DNA from: Bacteroidia bacterium
GTDB taxonomy: Bacteria; Bacteroidota; Bacteroidia; UKL13-3
Direction: 5' to 3'
Length of the DNA stretch: 50,271 nucleotides
Assembly: GCA_020049855.1 (NCBI GenBank)
Contig: JAGVLJ010000024.1
Span: 1 to 50,271, forward strand
Shown here: positions 1 to 9,950 of the stretch, one piece after another
Layout: each line of letters starts with the position of its first letter
Numbering within the stretch: position 1 is the first letter of the stretch
Notes under the pieces: generated by a model
What the model was told of the DNA's origin: nothing
Database searches by the model: none
The model's input: only the letters and a program-made list of their open reading frames with translations
Program-made: the position numbers and the translations under genes

Positions 1-2
1 AA

Positions 3-2366
3 GGAGATTTAATGTGGCATGCCTACAACCACGGCAACGGAATCTTCCGGTATGCCGATATTTATTCCATGTCGAACCAAACCATAGGAAGTGTATTGTA
101 TAACGGGTTGTTCCAAAATAAAGTTTTGGGAATATCCTTATATAAATCAAGTTGGTTGTTAAAAACAGCAGTGGCCTGCCTTCCGGTAGATAATGCCCCC
201 GGTGGAATCAATACGATAAGTGGTGGGGCGATTGATGCTTTTATTGCACCGGCTGTTTCATTTGGCAATTACGGTTTTATTCCTACTAAAAGTTCATTAG
301 CGGTGTACAATCAGGGGTATTTGTACAATATCAACTCCAACACCTCGGAGTCGCCTTTTGTGGCTTTTATTTCTCCCGACCAAACCACTCCTTCAGGCGG
401 TATCTATAATCAGTTGCACGCAACATTCACTTCTGCAAATACCAAGGTTTTTGAGCACATGCTGCACTATATTCCATCTACCATTCCCAGCGGCTACAGC
501 TACAACTTTGCCGATACCAGCGGAGACAGGTTAGGCAGTGTAGAAGTAGAAGGAATTTTGGCTGTAAATGAAGGATACGCGATTGGCTATAGCCAGCAAC
601 TCACAAGCAATGCCCCGCCAACTGATACATATTTTGCTGCACAAACATTCAGAATTAATGCAGCCTGCGTAAGTAGTGCTCCCGAAATTACTATAAAAAA
701 TAACGGGCAATTGATTATTGGCGATGATGCCGCCAGCCGTACAGGTACGTTGGTGATTACCGAAGGAAGTACGCTGAAACTGGAAAGTGGCTCGGCTCTT
801 CGTATTCGCAAGAACTCATCTCTAAAAATTGAAAATGGAGCAGAATTAATCATAGAGCCAAATGTTACCATTGAATTGGCCGATGACGAATCGATGCTGG
901 ATATTGGCGGGCAATTAATTCTTACCGGAAACAATAACCACATGACGGTAACAAATCAAAATGGATTTATTCGTTTTTCTTTTCCATCAAACGGACTTAG
1001 CAATATTACCACCACCGGAACAAACAGTAGCATAGAGATTGAAGGAGACGCTATGACGGATAAGGTAGTGGAAGTAACATCGGGCACAGTATATCCAAGC
1101 AGTTTGGGGTTGTTTAAAATACATACAGGTACGGTAGAACTTGCGGCTGGCACCGTATTTAAACTGGAGAACTCGGTTGATTTTTATGGGGTAAAATTTA
1201 CAGGAAGTTCTTACGCTTACCCGCACAACGGCATTGTGCTTACCGGGCAATCAAATACCGAAACCATTGCTATTGAAAAATGTGTTTTTCAATTTACCAA
1301 TACGGCCATAAAAAAAGAATATTCATCTGATGTTGATATGCTTTATTTAAACGAGGTTGTGTTTAACAATTGTCTGGTAGGCGTACATACCATTTCCCAT
1401 TCAGCCAATTTATACAATACCCGATTTATTGATTGCTTAACCGGCTGGAAAGCCGAAGACATGGATAACCTGAGCGAGTTTAAAGGCTGGTGTACCGGTG
1501 ATGGTGAAACCGGAATTGATTTTTCAGGAAACAGCAGTTCGGAGTTATTTGTTTATTCTTCCCGTTTTAAAGACCAGAATTTGGCTTTAAGTATGGATGG
1601 TGCGGGAACCACATATATCAAATGCAGCACGTTTGAAAATAATGAGGTTTCTATTCATTCATCAGGCGGAAGTTTTATTTCCATGAGCCCCAATCAAACC
1701 ACAACACGATTAAACAGCAGTACCGGATATGGAAGCGACAACTTGTTTGACAGCAATACGAGAGATCTAGAATTTTATCAGGCAGCCGGATTTGATATAG
1801 AGGACGGCAATAACAGCTTTGTTTATGCATCTGCACCTCCTTCTCCTGCATTTTATGGTTCGGTAGGGATTTCAAGTGTTACGGTTGATGGCAACTATTG
1901 GGATTATTACTCTACGTATACAACCCTTAGTTCATACAATGTTTGGAATGTTACTACGCTTTCAACTGTTGGGTATGGAACTCCTACCGATTTAACCACT
2001 CAGCCAAGTAATTGCACCAATTGGGATGGTACTATAGATGGAATTATTTCAGGTGAATCCTATTCTAGGGTAATGCCTGATGATAAAAGTAGTGGCGTTA
2101 AAACGAAAACCGATGAGGCAAGCCGGATAATTATTTACCCTAATCCGGCCAGTGGGTATATCTCAATACAAAACAGACAACACAATTATCAGGTGGAAGC
2201 CATTGATATGACAGGAAGAATTATTTACCTGCAATCAACATCACGCAGCACCAACACCCAAAGTTTTGATGTATCAAATCTGGCAGCGGGGTTGTATCAG
2301 ATAATGGTAGAACAAGGTGGGGTGATATTGATATTGACTAAACAAAAAGTGGTGGTGAGGAGGTAA
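3..2366 (+). CDS. Large secreted beta-helix protein with T9SS sorting domain, 5'-truncated by window edge
   Basis: The frame is open to the left edge, and the first in-frame Met (base 12) is not followed by a signal peptide, so the true N-terminus very probably lies outside the window. The middle of the visible 784 residues (about 220-620) is a run of short beta-strand repeats rich in Asn, Gly and Ile, as in right-handed parallel beta-helix (pectate-lyase-like) proteins; this is an inference from the pattern. The last ~80 residues (IIIYPNPASGYISI, then DMTGRIIY and LAAGLYQIMV) are a classic type A T9SS C-terminal sorting domain, which directs export through the type IX system and attachment to or release from the cell surface. 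No catalytic motif was recognised. A strong terminator follows the stop codon, so this ends a transcription unit. Confidence 0.8.
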   Translation, partial: GDLMWHAYNHGNGIFRYADIYSMSNQTIGSVLYNGLFQNKVLGISLYKSSWLLKTAVACLPVDNAPGGINTISGGAIDAFIAPAVSFGNYGFIPTKSSLAVYNQGYLYNINSNTSESPFVAFISPDQTTPSGGIYNQLHATFTSANTKVFEHMLHYIPSTIPSGYSYNFADTSGDRLGSVEVEGILAVNEGYAIGYSQQLTSNAPPTDTYFAAQTFRINAACVSSAPEITIKNNGQLIIGDDAASRTGTLVITEGSTLKLESGSALRIRKNSSLKIENGAELIIEPNVTIELADDESMLDIGGQLILTGNNNHMTVTNQNGFIRFSFPSNGLSNITTTGTNSSIEIEGDAMTDKVVEVTSGTVYPSSLGLFKIHTGTVELAAGTVFKLENSVDFYGVKFTGSSYAYPHNGIVLTGQSNTETIAIEKCVFQFTNTAIKKEYSSDVDMLYLNEVVFNNCLVGVHTISHSANLYNTRFIDCLTGWKAEDMDNLSEFKGWCTGDGETGIDFSGNSSSELFVYSSRFKDQNLALSMDGAGTTYIKCSTFENNEVSIHSSGGSFISMSPNQTTTRLNSSTGYGSDNLFDSNTRDLEFYQAAGFDIEDGNNSFVYASAPPSPAFYGSVGISSVTVDGNYWDYYSTYTTLSSYNVWNVTTLSTVGYGTPTDLTTQPSNCTNWDGTIDGIISGESYSRVMPDDKSSGVKTKTDEASRIIIYPNPASGYISIQNRQHNYQVEAIDMTGRIIYLQSTSRSTNTQSFDVSNLAAGLYQIMVEQGGVILILTKQKVVVRR

Positions 2367-2383
2367 ATAGCTCATCTACTCAT

Positions 2384-2418
2384 AAAAAGCCCTTTCGCTA
2401 ACAGGAAAGGGCTTTTTT
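2384..2418 (+). terminator. Rho-independent terminator after the T9SS protein
   Basis: A perfect 13-bp stem (AAAAAGCCCTTTC at 2384-2396 with GAAAGGGCTTTTT at 2405-2417) encloses an 8-nt loop and ends in a T run. It lies 18 bp after the stop codon and separates this gene from valS. The A-rich 5' arm could make it partly bidirectional. Confidence 0.9.
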
Positions 2419-2421
2419 ATT

Positions 2422-2429
2422 TATTTTCG
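2422..2429 (+). promoter_or_regulatory. Candidate -7 promoter box of valS
   Basis: TATTTTCG matches the Bacteroidota -7 consensus TAnnTTTG at all but one position and ends 9 nt before the valS ATG, the same geometry as the exact boxes elsewhere in the window. It lies just past the preceding terminator. No clear -33 TTG was seen. Confidence 0.4.
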
Positions 2430-2438
2430 CAGCACAAT

Positions 2439-5114
2439 ATGGAACTGGCAACAAAATATACTCCGCAAAATATTGAGGACAAATGGTACAGCTACTGGAT
2501 GAAGAATCGGTATTTTCACTCGGAACCCGATAACAGGGAGTCCTTCACTATTGTCATTCCTCCTCCCAATGTTACGGGGGTGTTGCACATGGGGCATATG
2601 CTCAACAATACCATTCAGGATGTGCTCACCCGTAGAGCCCGCATGCAGGGTAAAAATGCCTGCTGGGTGCCGGGTACCGACCATGCCAGCATTGCCACCG
2701 AGGCCAAGGTGGTGCAGATGTTGCGTGAAAAAGGCATCAAAAAATCAGACCTTTCCCGCGAAGATTTTTTAAAGTATGCCTGGGAATGGAAAGAAAAATA
2801 CGGGGGCATTATTTTAAAACAATTGGAAAAATTGGGTGCCAGTTGCGACTGGGAGCGCACCCGTTTTACCATGGAACCCGAAATGAGTGATGCCGTTACC
2901 GATGTATTTATCGACCTGCATAAAAAAGGAATGATTTACCGTGGCCTGCGCATGGTGAACTGGGATCCGCAGGGCAAAACCGCATTAAGTGATGAAGAGG
3001 TTATTTACAAAGAAGTAAACAGCAAGCTGTATTATATTCAGTATAAACTTGCAGATGGCAGTGATGTAGTAACCATTGCTACCACGCGCCCCGAAACCAT
3101 TTTGGCCGATACTGCCATTTGTGTAAACCCCAATGACGAGCGCTTTAAACACCTGATTGGGAAAAAAGTACTGGTGCCTTTTATCAATAGGGAAATTCCC
3201 ATTATTGCCGATGAATACGTGGCTATGGATTTTGGTACCGGTTGTTTGAAAGTAACTCCTGCCCACGACCTGAACGACTATACACTGGGACAAAAACACG
3301 GACTGCCTGTGATTGATATTTTAACAGAAGAAGGTTTTTTAAACGAAAAGGCAGAAGACAAACGCTATATAGGAAAAGACCGCTTTGCCGTGCGTAAACA
3401 AATTGCCATTGACCTGGAAGAGGCCGGGCATATTGCCAAAATTGAAGAGTACAAAAATCAGGTGGGCACCAGTGAGCGTACGGGTGCAGTAATTGAACCA
3501 CGGCTGAGTTTGCAATGGTGGGTGGATATGAAAAAGTTTGTAGCCAAAAATCCGCAGGTGCTCGAGGCAGTGATGAGTGATGAGATTAAATTTCATCCGG
3601 CCAAAATGAAAAATACCTACAAACACTGGATAGATAATATTAAGGACTGGTGCATTTCGCGTCAATTGTGGTGGGGACAACGTATTCCGGTCTGGTATGA
3701 TGAGCAGGGAAATTATGTTGTAGCCAAAACAGCGGAAGAAGCTTTAGCAAAATTCAATAGTCAAAAGCCCACAAATGAAAGTGAGGGGGTTGCAATGAAC
3801 CATGCACCATTAACCATTGACCAAATACAACAAGACGAAGACGTAGTAGATACCTGGTTCAGTTCATGGTTGTGGCCTATCAGCGTTTTCAATGGATTTA
3901 AGGATAAAAACAACGAGGATATAAAATACTATTATCCTACCAATGATTTGGTAACCGCTCCTGAAATTATGTTTTTCTGGGTGGCGCGTATGATTATGGC
4001 AGGGTATGAGTGGATGGGACAAAAACCTTTCAGTAATGTGTATTACACAGGCATTGTTCGCGACAAACAGCGCAGAAAAATGAGCAAAAGTCTGGGTAAT
4101 TCTCCCGATCCGCTTGACTTGATTGCAGCCAACGGAGCCGATGCCGTGCGCATGGGCATGTTGTTGTGCTCTCCTGCCGGAAATGATATTCTTTTTGATG
4201 AAGCACTGATAGAACAGGGGCGAAATTTCAACAATAAAATATGGAACGCCTTCCGTTTGGTAAAAGGATGGGAAGTAAAAGCAGATGCAACATTTGATAG
4301 TGAACTTATCAAGTCAAATCAGCTTTCGGCCCAATGGTTTGCAGGGAGAATGAACGAAGCCATCCATGATATTGAAAGTAAATTATCAGACTACAAACTG
4401 AGCGAGGCTCTGATGGGCATTTACAAACTTATCTGGGATGATTTCTGTTCATGGTACCTGGAAATGGTGAAGCCCGCCTTTCAACAACCCATTGATCAGA
4501 CCACCTACAACAATACCATTTCCTTTTTTGACGAGTTGATGCGGTTGCTACATCCGTTTATGCCATTTATCACGGAAGAGATATGGCAGAGTATCATTGA
4601 AAGGAAGGAGGGCGAGAGCATTTGTACAGCTACCTATCCTCAAAACCAAAATATCAACCTACCTGACATGGCGCGTGTGTTTGAATGTATTACTCAGGTT
4701 CGCAACCTTCGCAATTCAAAAGGCATCAGCCCCAAGGAAGCATTTGCCATTGCTATCAAAACAACTCATCAGCAGGCTTACCTTCCTTATTTCTTCCTGA
4801 TTAAAAAACTGGCAAATGTATCCGGCATTTCTATGGTAAACGAGAAGCAGGAAAATGCCATCCTTTTGCCGGTGGATATAGATGAAGTGTATGTTTTTCT
4901 TGAACTTGCCATTGATGCAGATGCCGAAAAAGAAAAACTCGCTACGGAAATTGAATACCTGAGTGGTTTTCTTAAATTGGTAGAGGCCAAATTGGGCAAT
5001 GAGAAATTCGTGACCAATGCTAAGCCTGAACTGGTGGAAAAAGAGCGCCAGAAAAAGGCCGATACTGAAGCTAAAATGAAAGTGCTTGAGCAAAGTCTCG
5101 CTTCGCTTAAATAA
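2439..5114 (+). CDS. valS: Valine--tRNA ligase
   Basis: Cytoplasmic class Ia aminoacyl-tRNA synthetase that charges tRNA-Val with valine and edits mischarged threonine. The 891-residue length is normal. The class I signature appears as HMGH at residues 50-53 inside PPPNVTGVLHMGH, and KMSKS appears at 547-551 (RRKMSKSLGN). The CP1 editing domain (TTRPETILADTAI) is intact. The C-terminal ~70 residues are Glu/Lys-rich and predicted to be a coiled coil, the tRNA-binding arm characteristic of ValRS. The ATG is chosen because it starts the conserved N-terminus (KYTPQNIEDKWYSYW) and sits 9 nt after a -7-like box. It appears to be transcribed alone; recQ starts 50 bp downstream with a GTG. Confidence 0.98.
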   Translation: MELATKYTPQNIEDKWYSYWMKNRYFHSEPDNRESFTIVIPPPNVTGVLHMGHMLNNTIQDVLTRRARMQGKNACWVPGTDHASIATEAKVVQMLREKGIKKSDLSREDFLKYAWEWKEKYGGIILKQLEKLGASCDWERTRFTMEPEMSDAVTDVFIDLHKKGMIYRGLRMVNWDPQGKTALSDEEVIYKEVNSKLYYIQYKLADGSDVVTIATTRPETILADTAICVNPNDERFKHLIGKKVLVPFINREIPIIADEYVAMDFGTGCLKVTPAHDLNDYTLGQKHGLPVIDILTEEGFLNEKAEDKRYIGKDRFAVRKQIAIDLEEAGHIAKIEEYKNQVGTSERTGAVIEPRLSLQWWVDMKKFVAKNPQVLEAVMSDEIKFHPAKMKNTYKHWIDNIKDWCISRQLWWGQRIPVWYDEQGNYVVAKTAEEALAKFNSQKPTNESEGVAMNHAPLTIDQIQQDEDVVDTWFSSWLWPISVFNGFKDKNNEDIKYYYPTNDLVTAPEIMFFWVARMIMAGYEWMGQKPFSNVYYTGIVRDKQRRKMSKSLGNSPDPLDLIAANGADAVRMGMLLCSPAGNDILFDEALIEQGRNFNNKIWNAFRLVKGWEVKADATFDSELIKSNQLSAQWFAGRMNEAIHDIESKLSDYKLSEALMGIYKLIWDDFCSWYLEMVKPAFQQPIDQTTYNNTISFFDELMRLLHPFMPFITEEIWQSIIERKEGESICTATYPQNQNINLPDMARVFECITQVRNLRNSKGISPKEAFAIAIKTTHQQAYLPYFFLIKKLANVSGISMVNEKQENAILLPVDIDEVYVFLELAIDADAEKEKLATEIEYLSGFLKLVEAKLGNEKFVTNAKPELVEKERQKKADTEAKMKVLEQSLASLK

Positions 5115-5164
5115 GGTTCAGCAAAAAATAGTGTAATTTACGCGCTGGTAAAAATTATCAGTAA

Positions 5165-7075
5165 GTGAGTACTCCCGACATACATCAGGTTTTAAAACAA
5201 TATTGGGGATATGAGCGGTTTCGTCCGTTGCAGGAAGAAATTATTCAAGCGGTACTTGCGGGAAAAGATACGCTGGCATTGTTGCCCACCGGAGGCGGAA
5301 AATCGCTTTGCTTTCAGGTGCCGGCTTTAGTTTCCGGGGGTATTTGTGTAGTGGTTTCGCCACTCATCGCTTTAATGAAAGACCAGGTTGAAAATTTACG
5401 TTTGCGTGGTATAAAAGCCGAGGCGGTTTATTCCGGCATGTCATATCGGGAAATAGACCGCATACTCGATAACTGTGCTTACGGAGATATTCGTTTTCTC
5501 TACGTATCGCCTGAGCGGCTGGCAACCGATTTATTTAAGGTTCGTGTGCAAAAAATGAAGGTAAATCTGCTGGCCGTTGATGAGGCACATTGCATTTCGC
5601 AATGGGGATACGATTTCAGACCCGAGTATTTGCAAATTGCTGAAATACGGCCGTTGATGAAAGATATTCCGGTTTTAGCCTTAACAGCTAGTGCAACATC
5701 ACAGGTGGTTGAGGATATTCAGCAGCGCCTCCTGTTTCCTAAATTAAATGTTTTCCGCAAAAGTTTTGAACGCAAAAATCTTCACTATCATGTTCGGATC
5801 GTTGAAGATAAAAATACTAAAATGATTGACGTGTGCCGCAATGTAAAAGGTACGGGCATTGTGTATGTGCGAAACAGAAGGTCAACCAAAGAACTGGCTG
5901 CGTTACTTGGTAAAAATAAAATAAGTGCCGATTTTTATCATGCCGGACTGACTCATAAAGAACGCGAGCAAAAACAAAATAACTGGAAACAAAATAAAAC
6001 CAGGGTTATGGTTTGTACTAATGCCTTTGGGATGGGAATAGATAAACCTGATGTGCGTTTTGTGGTACATTATGAAATTCCGGATGGCCCGGAGGCTTAT
6101 TACCAGGAAGCAGGACGAGCAGGACGAGATGAAAAAAAAGCATTTGCCGTGTTACTCTACAATAAGGCTGATAAAATGGAAGCTGAATTGAAACTTAAAA
6201 ACAGCATACCTAAGGAAGAAGATATAAAGAGAGTGTATCATGCGCTGGGAGCCTACCTCAACATCGCCATTGGGTCAGGCTTCATGCAAACTTATCCGTT
6301 CGATTTGGCACAATTTGCACAACGCTTTAAAGTAGCTGGATCATTAGCTTACAACTCCCTTAAGGTTTTAGAGCAAGAAGGCTTTATTCGTCTTTCTGAC
6401 GCTATACACGAACCATCACGGGTGATGTTTACCGTAAACAATGCCGAACTTTACAGGTTTCAGGTGGCCCATGCACATTTCGATCCTTTTATAAGAATGA
6501 TTTTGCGTTTATATGGTGGGATGTTTGATGAGTATGTAATCATTCATGAAGAAGATATTGCCGCAAAGCTAAAAATACCTGCTACCGATGTGGTAAAATT
6601 TTTAGATCAGTTGAAGCAGTACAATCTGATTGAATACATAAAACAAACGGACAGTCCTAAAATCACTTTTGTCAAAGAACGATTTGACCTTTCAAATCTG
6701 CGCATAGATAGAAAACTTCTTCGTTTCAGAGAAGAGGTTCAAACCATACGATTAAAAGCGGTGATTGGATATGCCGAACAATATGCCGTGTGCAGAAGTC
6801 GTTACCTGCTACATTATTTTGATGAGGTGAATACGGGCGACTGTGGCGTGTGCGATGTGTGCCTGTTGAAAAATGAACTTGACTTGAACGATACGGAAAT
6901 AGAAGAAATTTTTGCGGCTATTCAAGTTGAACTTAACCACGAGCCATGTGATACAAAAATGCTGGTAAAAGCTTTACGTTTGCAGGATAAAAAAGTTTTA
7001 GCTGTTTTACAACTTGCATTGGAACATGACCTTGTTTATGCTGATACACGGGGAATGCTTAACTGGAGGAAATGA
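5165..7075 (+). CDS. recQ: ATP-dependent DNA helicase RecQ (short form, no HRDC domain)
   Basis: 3'-to-5' superfamily 2 helicase acting in recombination and replication-fork repair. Visible motifs are Walker A LPTGGGKSLCFQ, the DEAH box in VDEAHCISQWGYDFRPEY, motif III LTASAT, and motif VI YYQEAGRAGRD. The RQC zinc site is present as spaced cysteines around residues 540-567 (CRSRYLL, then DCGVCDVCL). After the winged-helix region the protein ends at 636 residues without the ~80-residue HRDC domain of E. coli RecQ; as I recall this shorter architecture is common among Bacteroidota homologues. The start is GTG at 5165; no ATG fits the conserved N-terminus. Its stop overlaps the next ATG by 4 bp (ATGA), so translational coupling to the glycosyltransferase is likely. 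Confidence 0.95.
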   Translation: MSTPDIHQVLKQYWGYERFRPLQEEIIQAVLAGKDTLALLPTGGGKSLCFQVPALVSGGICVVVSPLIALMKDQVENLRLRGIKAEAVYSGMSYREIDRILDNCAYGDIRFLYVSPERLATDLFKVRVQKMKVNLLAVDEAHCISQWGYDFRPEYLQIAEIRPLMKDIPVLALTASATSQVVEDIQQRLLFPKLNVFRKSFERKNLHYHVRIVEDKNTKMIDVCRNVKGTGIVYVRNRRSTKELAALLGKNKISADFYHAGLTHKEREQKQNNWKQNKTRVMVCTNAFGMGIDKPDVRFVVHYEIPDGPEAYYQEAGRAGRDEKKAFAVLLYNKADKMEAELKLKNSIPKEEDIKRVYHALGAYLNIAIGSGFMQTYPFDLAQFAQRFKVAGSLAYNSLKVLEQEGFIRLSDAIHEPSRVMFTVNNAELYRFQVAHAHFDPFIRMILRLYGGMFDEYVIIHEEDIAAKLKIPATDVVKFLDQLKQYNLIEYIKQTDSPKITFVKERFDLSNLRIDRKLLRFREEVQTIRLKAVIGYAEQYAVCRSRYLLHYFDEVNTGDCGVCDVCLLKNELDLNDTEIEEIFAAIQVELNHEPCDTKMLVKALRLQDKKVLAVLQLALEHDLVYADTRGMLNWRK

Positions 7076-8154
7076 AAACCATAATATTTACCGTAATCAA
7101 TGACCTTACTTATGACCAGCGGATGCAGAAAATATGCAGCACGCTGGCCAAGTCCGGATGGAAGGTTACCCTGGTGGGACGAAAACTGCCAACTTCTTTC
7201 ACGTTAGCTGAATGCACCTATTCTCAAAAAAGGCTTTCCTGCTTTTTTCACTATGGGAAGTTGTTCTATATAGAGTATACCATACGGTTGTTTTTTTATT
7301 TGTTGTTTATTAAAAGTTCAGTGATAAGTGCGGTAGATGCAGATACACTCGTCCCCTGTTTTCTGGTATCAAAAATCAAATCATGTAAGTTGGTTTTTGA
7401 TGCACATGAGTATTTTTCAGAGGTGCCTGAACTGGCAGAAAGACCTATTGCAAAAAAAGTGTGGCAGTGGGTGGAGCAAACTTTTATTCCGCGAGTAAAA
7501 AATAAATATACCGTAAGTAAAAGTTTGGCCGATGAATTTGCAAAAAAATTCAACACACCGTTTGATGTTGTACGCAATGTGCCGTTTAAGATTTTGGTTG
7601 AGCCTCAAATTTCAGGAGAAAAATTTATTCTTTATCAGGGGGCATTAAACCAAGGACGAGCACTGGAACAATTAATTTTGGCTATGCACCGTATCCCATT
7701 AACATTAAAAATTGCAGGAGAAGGAGATTTAAGCAAAATGTTACGAGAACTTGTGACGAAAGAAGGCCTTTTATCTAAAGTAGATTTTTTAGGTTTTGTA
7801 GCTCCGGAAAAATTGAGGCAGCTTACTTCGCAGGCTTATCTTGGTTATAATTTGTTAACCAATCAGGGCTTAAGTTATTATTATTCGCTTAGCAATAAAT
7901 TTTTCGATTACCTACAGGCCGGTATTCCATCCATGAACCCCAATTTCCCAGAGTACAGAAAGCTGATCGAACATAATAAAGTGGGCGTTATTTGCAATTC
8001 TGATTCGGATGCTATTGCTGAAGAAGTGAACCGTCTTTTGGCAAATGAACACATTTATTATAATTTGCAGGCTGAATGTATTCGCATGCGTCATAATTTT
8101 ACTTGGGAAAACGAAGCGAAAAAAATAATAGCATTGTATGAAACACTCAGGTGA
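7072..8154 (+). CDS. GT-B glycosyltransferase (family 4-like)
   Basis: A 360-residue cytoplasmic or membrane-associated glycosyltransferase, probably transferring a sugar from a nucleotide-sugar donor during surface polysaccharide or glycolipid synthesis (inference from the fold family). The N-terminal half has the acceptor-side motif FDAHEYFSEVPEL. The C-terminal half has the donor-side signature KFFDYLQAGIPS, then FPEYRKLI, where family 4 and family 1 enzymes bind the nucleotide. A hydrophobic stretch near residues 68-80 may contact the membrane. It overlaps recQ by 4 bp and the next glycosyltransferase by 17 bp, so the three genes form one translationally coupled unit. The substrate cannot be predicted. 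Confidence 0.85.
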   Translation: MKTIIFTVINDLTYDQRMQKICSTLAKSGWKVTLVGRKLPTSFTLAECTYSQKRLSCFFHYGKLFYIEYTIRLFFYLLFIKSSVISAVDADTLVPCFLVSKIKSCKLVFDAHEYFSEVPELAERPIAKKVWQWVEQTFIPRVKNKYTVSKSLADEFAKKFNTPFDVVRNVPFKILVEPQISGEKFILYQGALNQGRALEQLILAMHRIPLTLKIAGEGDLSKMLRELVTKEGLLSKVDFLGFVAPEKLRQLTSQAYLGYNLLTNQGLSYYYSLSNKFFDYLQAGIPSMNPNFPEYRKLIEHNKVGVICNSDSDAIAEEVNRLLANEHIYYNLQAECIRMRHNFTWENEAKKIIALYETLR

Positions 8155-9277
8155 GCATTTTCACCTCATTTCATTTGACGTTCCATTCCCGGCCGATTAC
8201 GGGGGAGTGATCGATGTATTTTATAAAATCAAAGCACTGCATGAGCTCGGAGTAAAAATCCATTTACACGCTTATCACTATGGCCGTAATGTGGCTCCTC
8301 AACTCGAAGAGTTATGCCATAAGGTTTATTACTACAAACGCAAAACATATAAGAACCCGTTTATAAGCCGGGTGCCTTACATTGTAAATAGCCGCAATGA
8401 TGATAATTTATTAAGAAATCTTTTGTACGATGATCACCCCATTATTTTTGAAGGACTTCACACCACTTATCATTTGTCAGATAAATTGCTCCGCAGGCGG
8501 TTAAAAATTGTGCGTATGCACAACATTGAACATCACTATTACGCAAAACTCGAGGAGGCGGAGAAAAATTTTTTTAAAAAATATTTCTTCAAAACAGAAT
8601 CCGAGAAATTACGAACTTATGAACGCGTATTAAACCAGGCTCAACTGATTGCAGCTATTTCTCCTGCCGATTTTGCATACTTTTTCAAAAAGTTTAAATC
8701 AGTTTTTTACCTACCCGTTTTTCATTCCAATCATCAGGTGATATTGACCGAGAAAAGTGAACCGTATGTGTTGTATCACGGTAATTTGGCTGTTGGTGAA
8801 AATGATGTGGCCGCCTTGTTTTTATTGCGGGAGGTGTTTAACGATATGCCCGATATAAAGTTGATTATTGCCGGTAATAATCCTTCAACTGAATTGTTGA
8901 ATCAGGTACAAGGGAGAAATAATGTAGAGTTAATCAGTTCCGTTTCCACCTCTCATATTGATCAGTTGATTTCCATGGCTCATATAAACCTACTTCCAAC
9001 TTTTCAGGATACGGGAATAAAACTGAAACTCATTAATGCGCTGTATAAGGGTAAGTTTTGTGTGGTAAACAGTATGATGGTTAAAGGCACGGGGCTCGAG
9101 AAATTATGTATTATAAAAGATAAACCCGAGCAAATAAAAAATGAGATTAGACGCTTACTGACGCAAATGTTTGATCTGAATCAGATTGCCAAGAGAAAGG
9201 AATTGTTGGAGGGTAATTTTTGCAATAAAAAAAATGCTGCTTTACTGGTAGCTGAAATAGCTAAACTCAAAACTTGA
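8138..9277 (+). CDS. Second glycosyltransferase, GT-B fold
   Basis: A 379-residue protein with glycosyltransferase features: an N-terminal Rossmann start (FHLISFDVPFPADYGGV), a mid-protein turn into the donor domain (EPYVLYHGNLAVGEND) and the C-terminal donor-site segment (TGIKLKLINALYKGKF). It overlaps the preceding glycosyltransferase by 17 bp and is read in the same operon, so the two enzymes may act in sequence on one glycan. The 3' end overlaps the convergent ftsE by 11 bp with no room for a hairpin, so transcripts from the two strands probably overlap. Donor and acceptor are unknown. Confidence 0.8.
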   Translation: MKHSGEHFHLISFDVPFPADYGGVIDVFYKIKALHELGVKIHLHAYHYGRNVAPQLEELCHKVYYYKRKTYKNPFISRVPYIVNSRNDDNLLRNLLYDDHPIIFEGLHTTYHLSDKLLRRRLKIVRMHNIEHHYYAKLEEAEKNFFKKYFFKTESEKLRTYERVLNQAQLIAAISPADFAYFFKKFKSVFYLPVFHSNHQVILTEKSEPYVLYHGNLAVGENDVAALFLLREVFNDMPDIKLIIAGNNPSTELLNQVQGRNNVELISSVSTSHIDQLISMAHINLLPTFQDTGIKLKLINALYKGKFCVVNSMMVKGTGLEKLCIIKDKPEQIKNEIRRLLTQMFDLNQIAKRKELLEGNFCNKKNAALLVAEIAKLKT

Positions 9278-9950
9278 AATTTTCTATCAGATGTCCGTTT
9301 TCACATTTAAGAATGCGGCTGTTAAATTTATCGATTAGCCGGTAATCATGCGTGGCCATGATAACGGCCGTTCCTCCCGATGCAATCTGGTGTAACAATT
9401 TCATAATTTCATCCGAGGTTTCGGGATCCAGATTTCCTGTTGGTTCATCAGCAAGTATTACTTCCGGAGTGTTGAGCATGGCCCGGGCAATCACTACCCG
9501 CTGTTGTTCCCCTCCCGAAAGTTCATGCGGCATTTTGAAATCCTTGGTTGCCAAACCAACTTTTTCAAGCACTTCTGCAGTACGGGTTTTAATTTCATCG
9601 TCTTTTTTCCATCCGGTGGCTTTAAGTACAAATTCCAGATTTTTAAAAACACTTCTGTCAGTAAGTAATTGAAAATCCTGAAAAACAATACCCAGTTTTC
9701 TTCTCAAAAAAGGGATATCTTTCTTTTTCAATTCATGGAGAGAGATTCCGGCAATGGTAGCTTCACCACTAGTTACCGGTAATTCGCCATACAAAGTTTT
9801 AAGTAATGATGATTTTCCGCTTCCTGTTTTCCCAATAAGGTAACAAAACTCTCCCTTAAACACTGAAAAAGTTACATCATCCAGAATCAGGTTCTTTTGT
9901 TGAAAGATATCTACTTTTTGAAAAGAAATAATTTGTGTTTTCTCAGTCAT
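9267..9950 (-). CDS. ftsE: Cell-division ABC transporter ATPase FtsE
   Basis: Cytoplasmic ATPase of the FtsEX complex, which in characterised bacteria couples ATP hydrolysis at the division septum to activation of periplasmic peptidoglycan hydrolases. The 227 residues contain Walker A GKTGSGKSSLL, Q-loop VFQDFQLL, ABC signature LSGGEQQR, Walker B VILADEPTGNLDPET and the switch histidine in MATHDY. The GNLDPET segment is typical of the FtsE/LolD branch. FtsX is not adjacent, so FtsE rather than a LolD-like protein is a judgement from sequence. It overlaps the upstream 69-codon gene by 8 bp and is presumably expressed from that gene's promoter. Confidence 0.85.
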   Translation of the reverse strand: MTEKTQIISFQKVDIFQQKNLILDDVTFSVFKGEFCYLIGKTGSGKSSLLKTLYGELPVTSGEATIAGISLHELKKKDIPFLRRKLGIVFQDFQLLTDRSVFKNLEFVLKATGWKKDDEIKTRTAEVLEKVGLATKDFKMPHELSGGEQQRVVIARAMLNTPEVILADEPTGNLDPETSDEIMKLLHQIASGGTAVIMATHDYRLIDKFNSRILKCENGHLIENFKF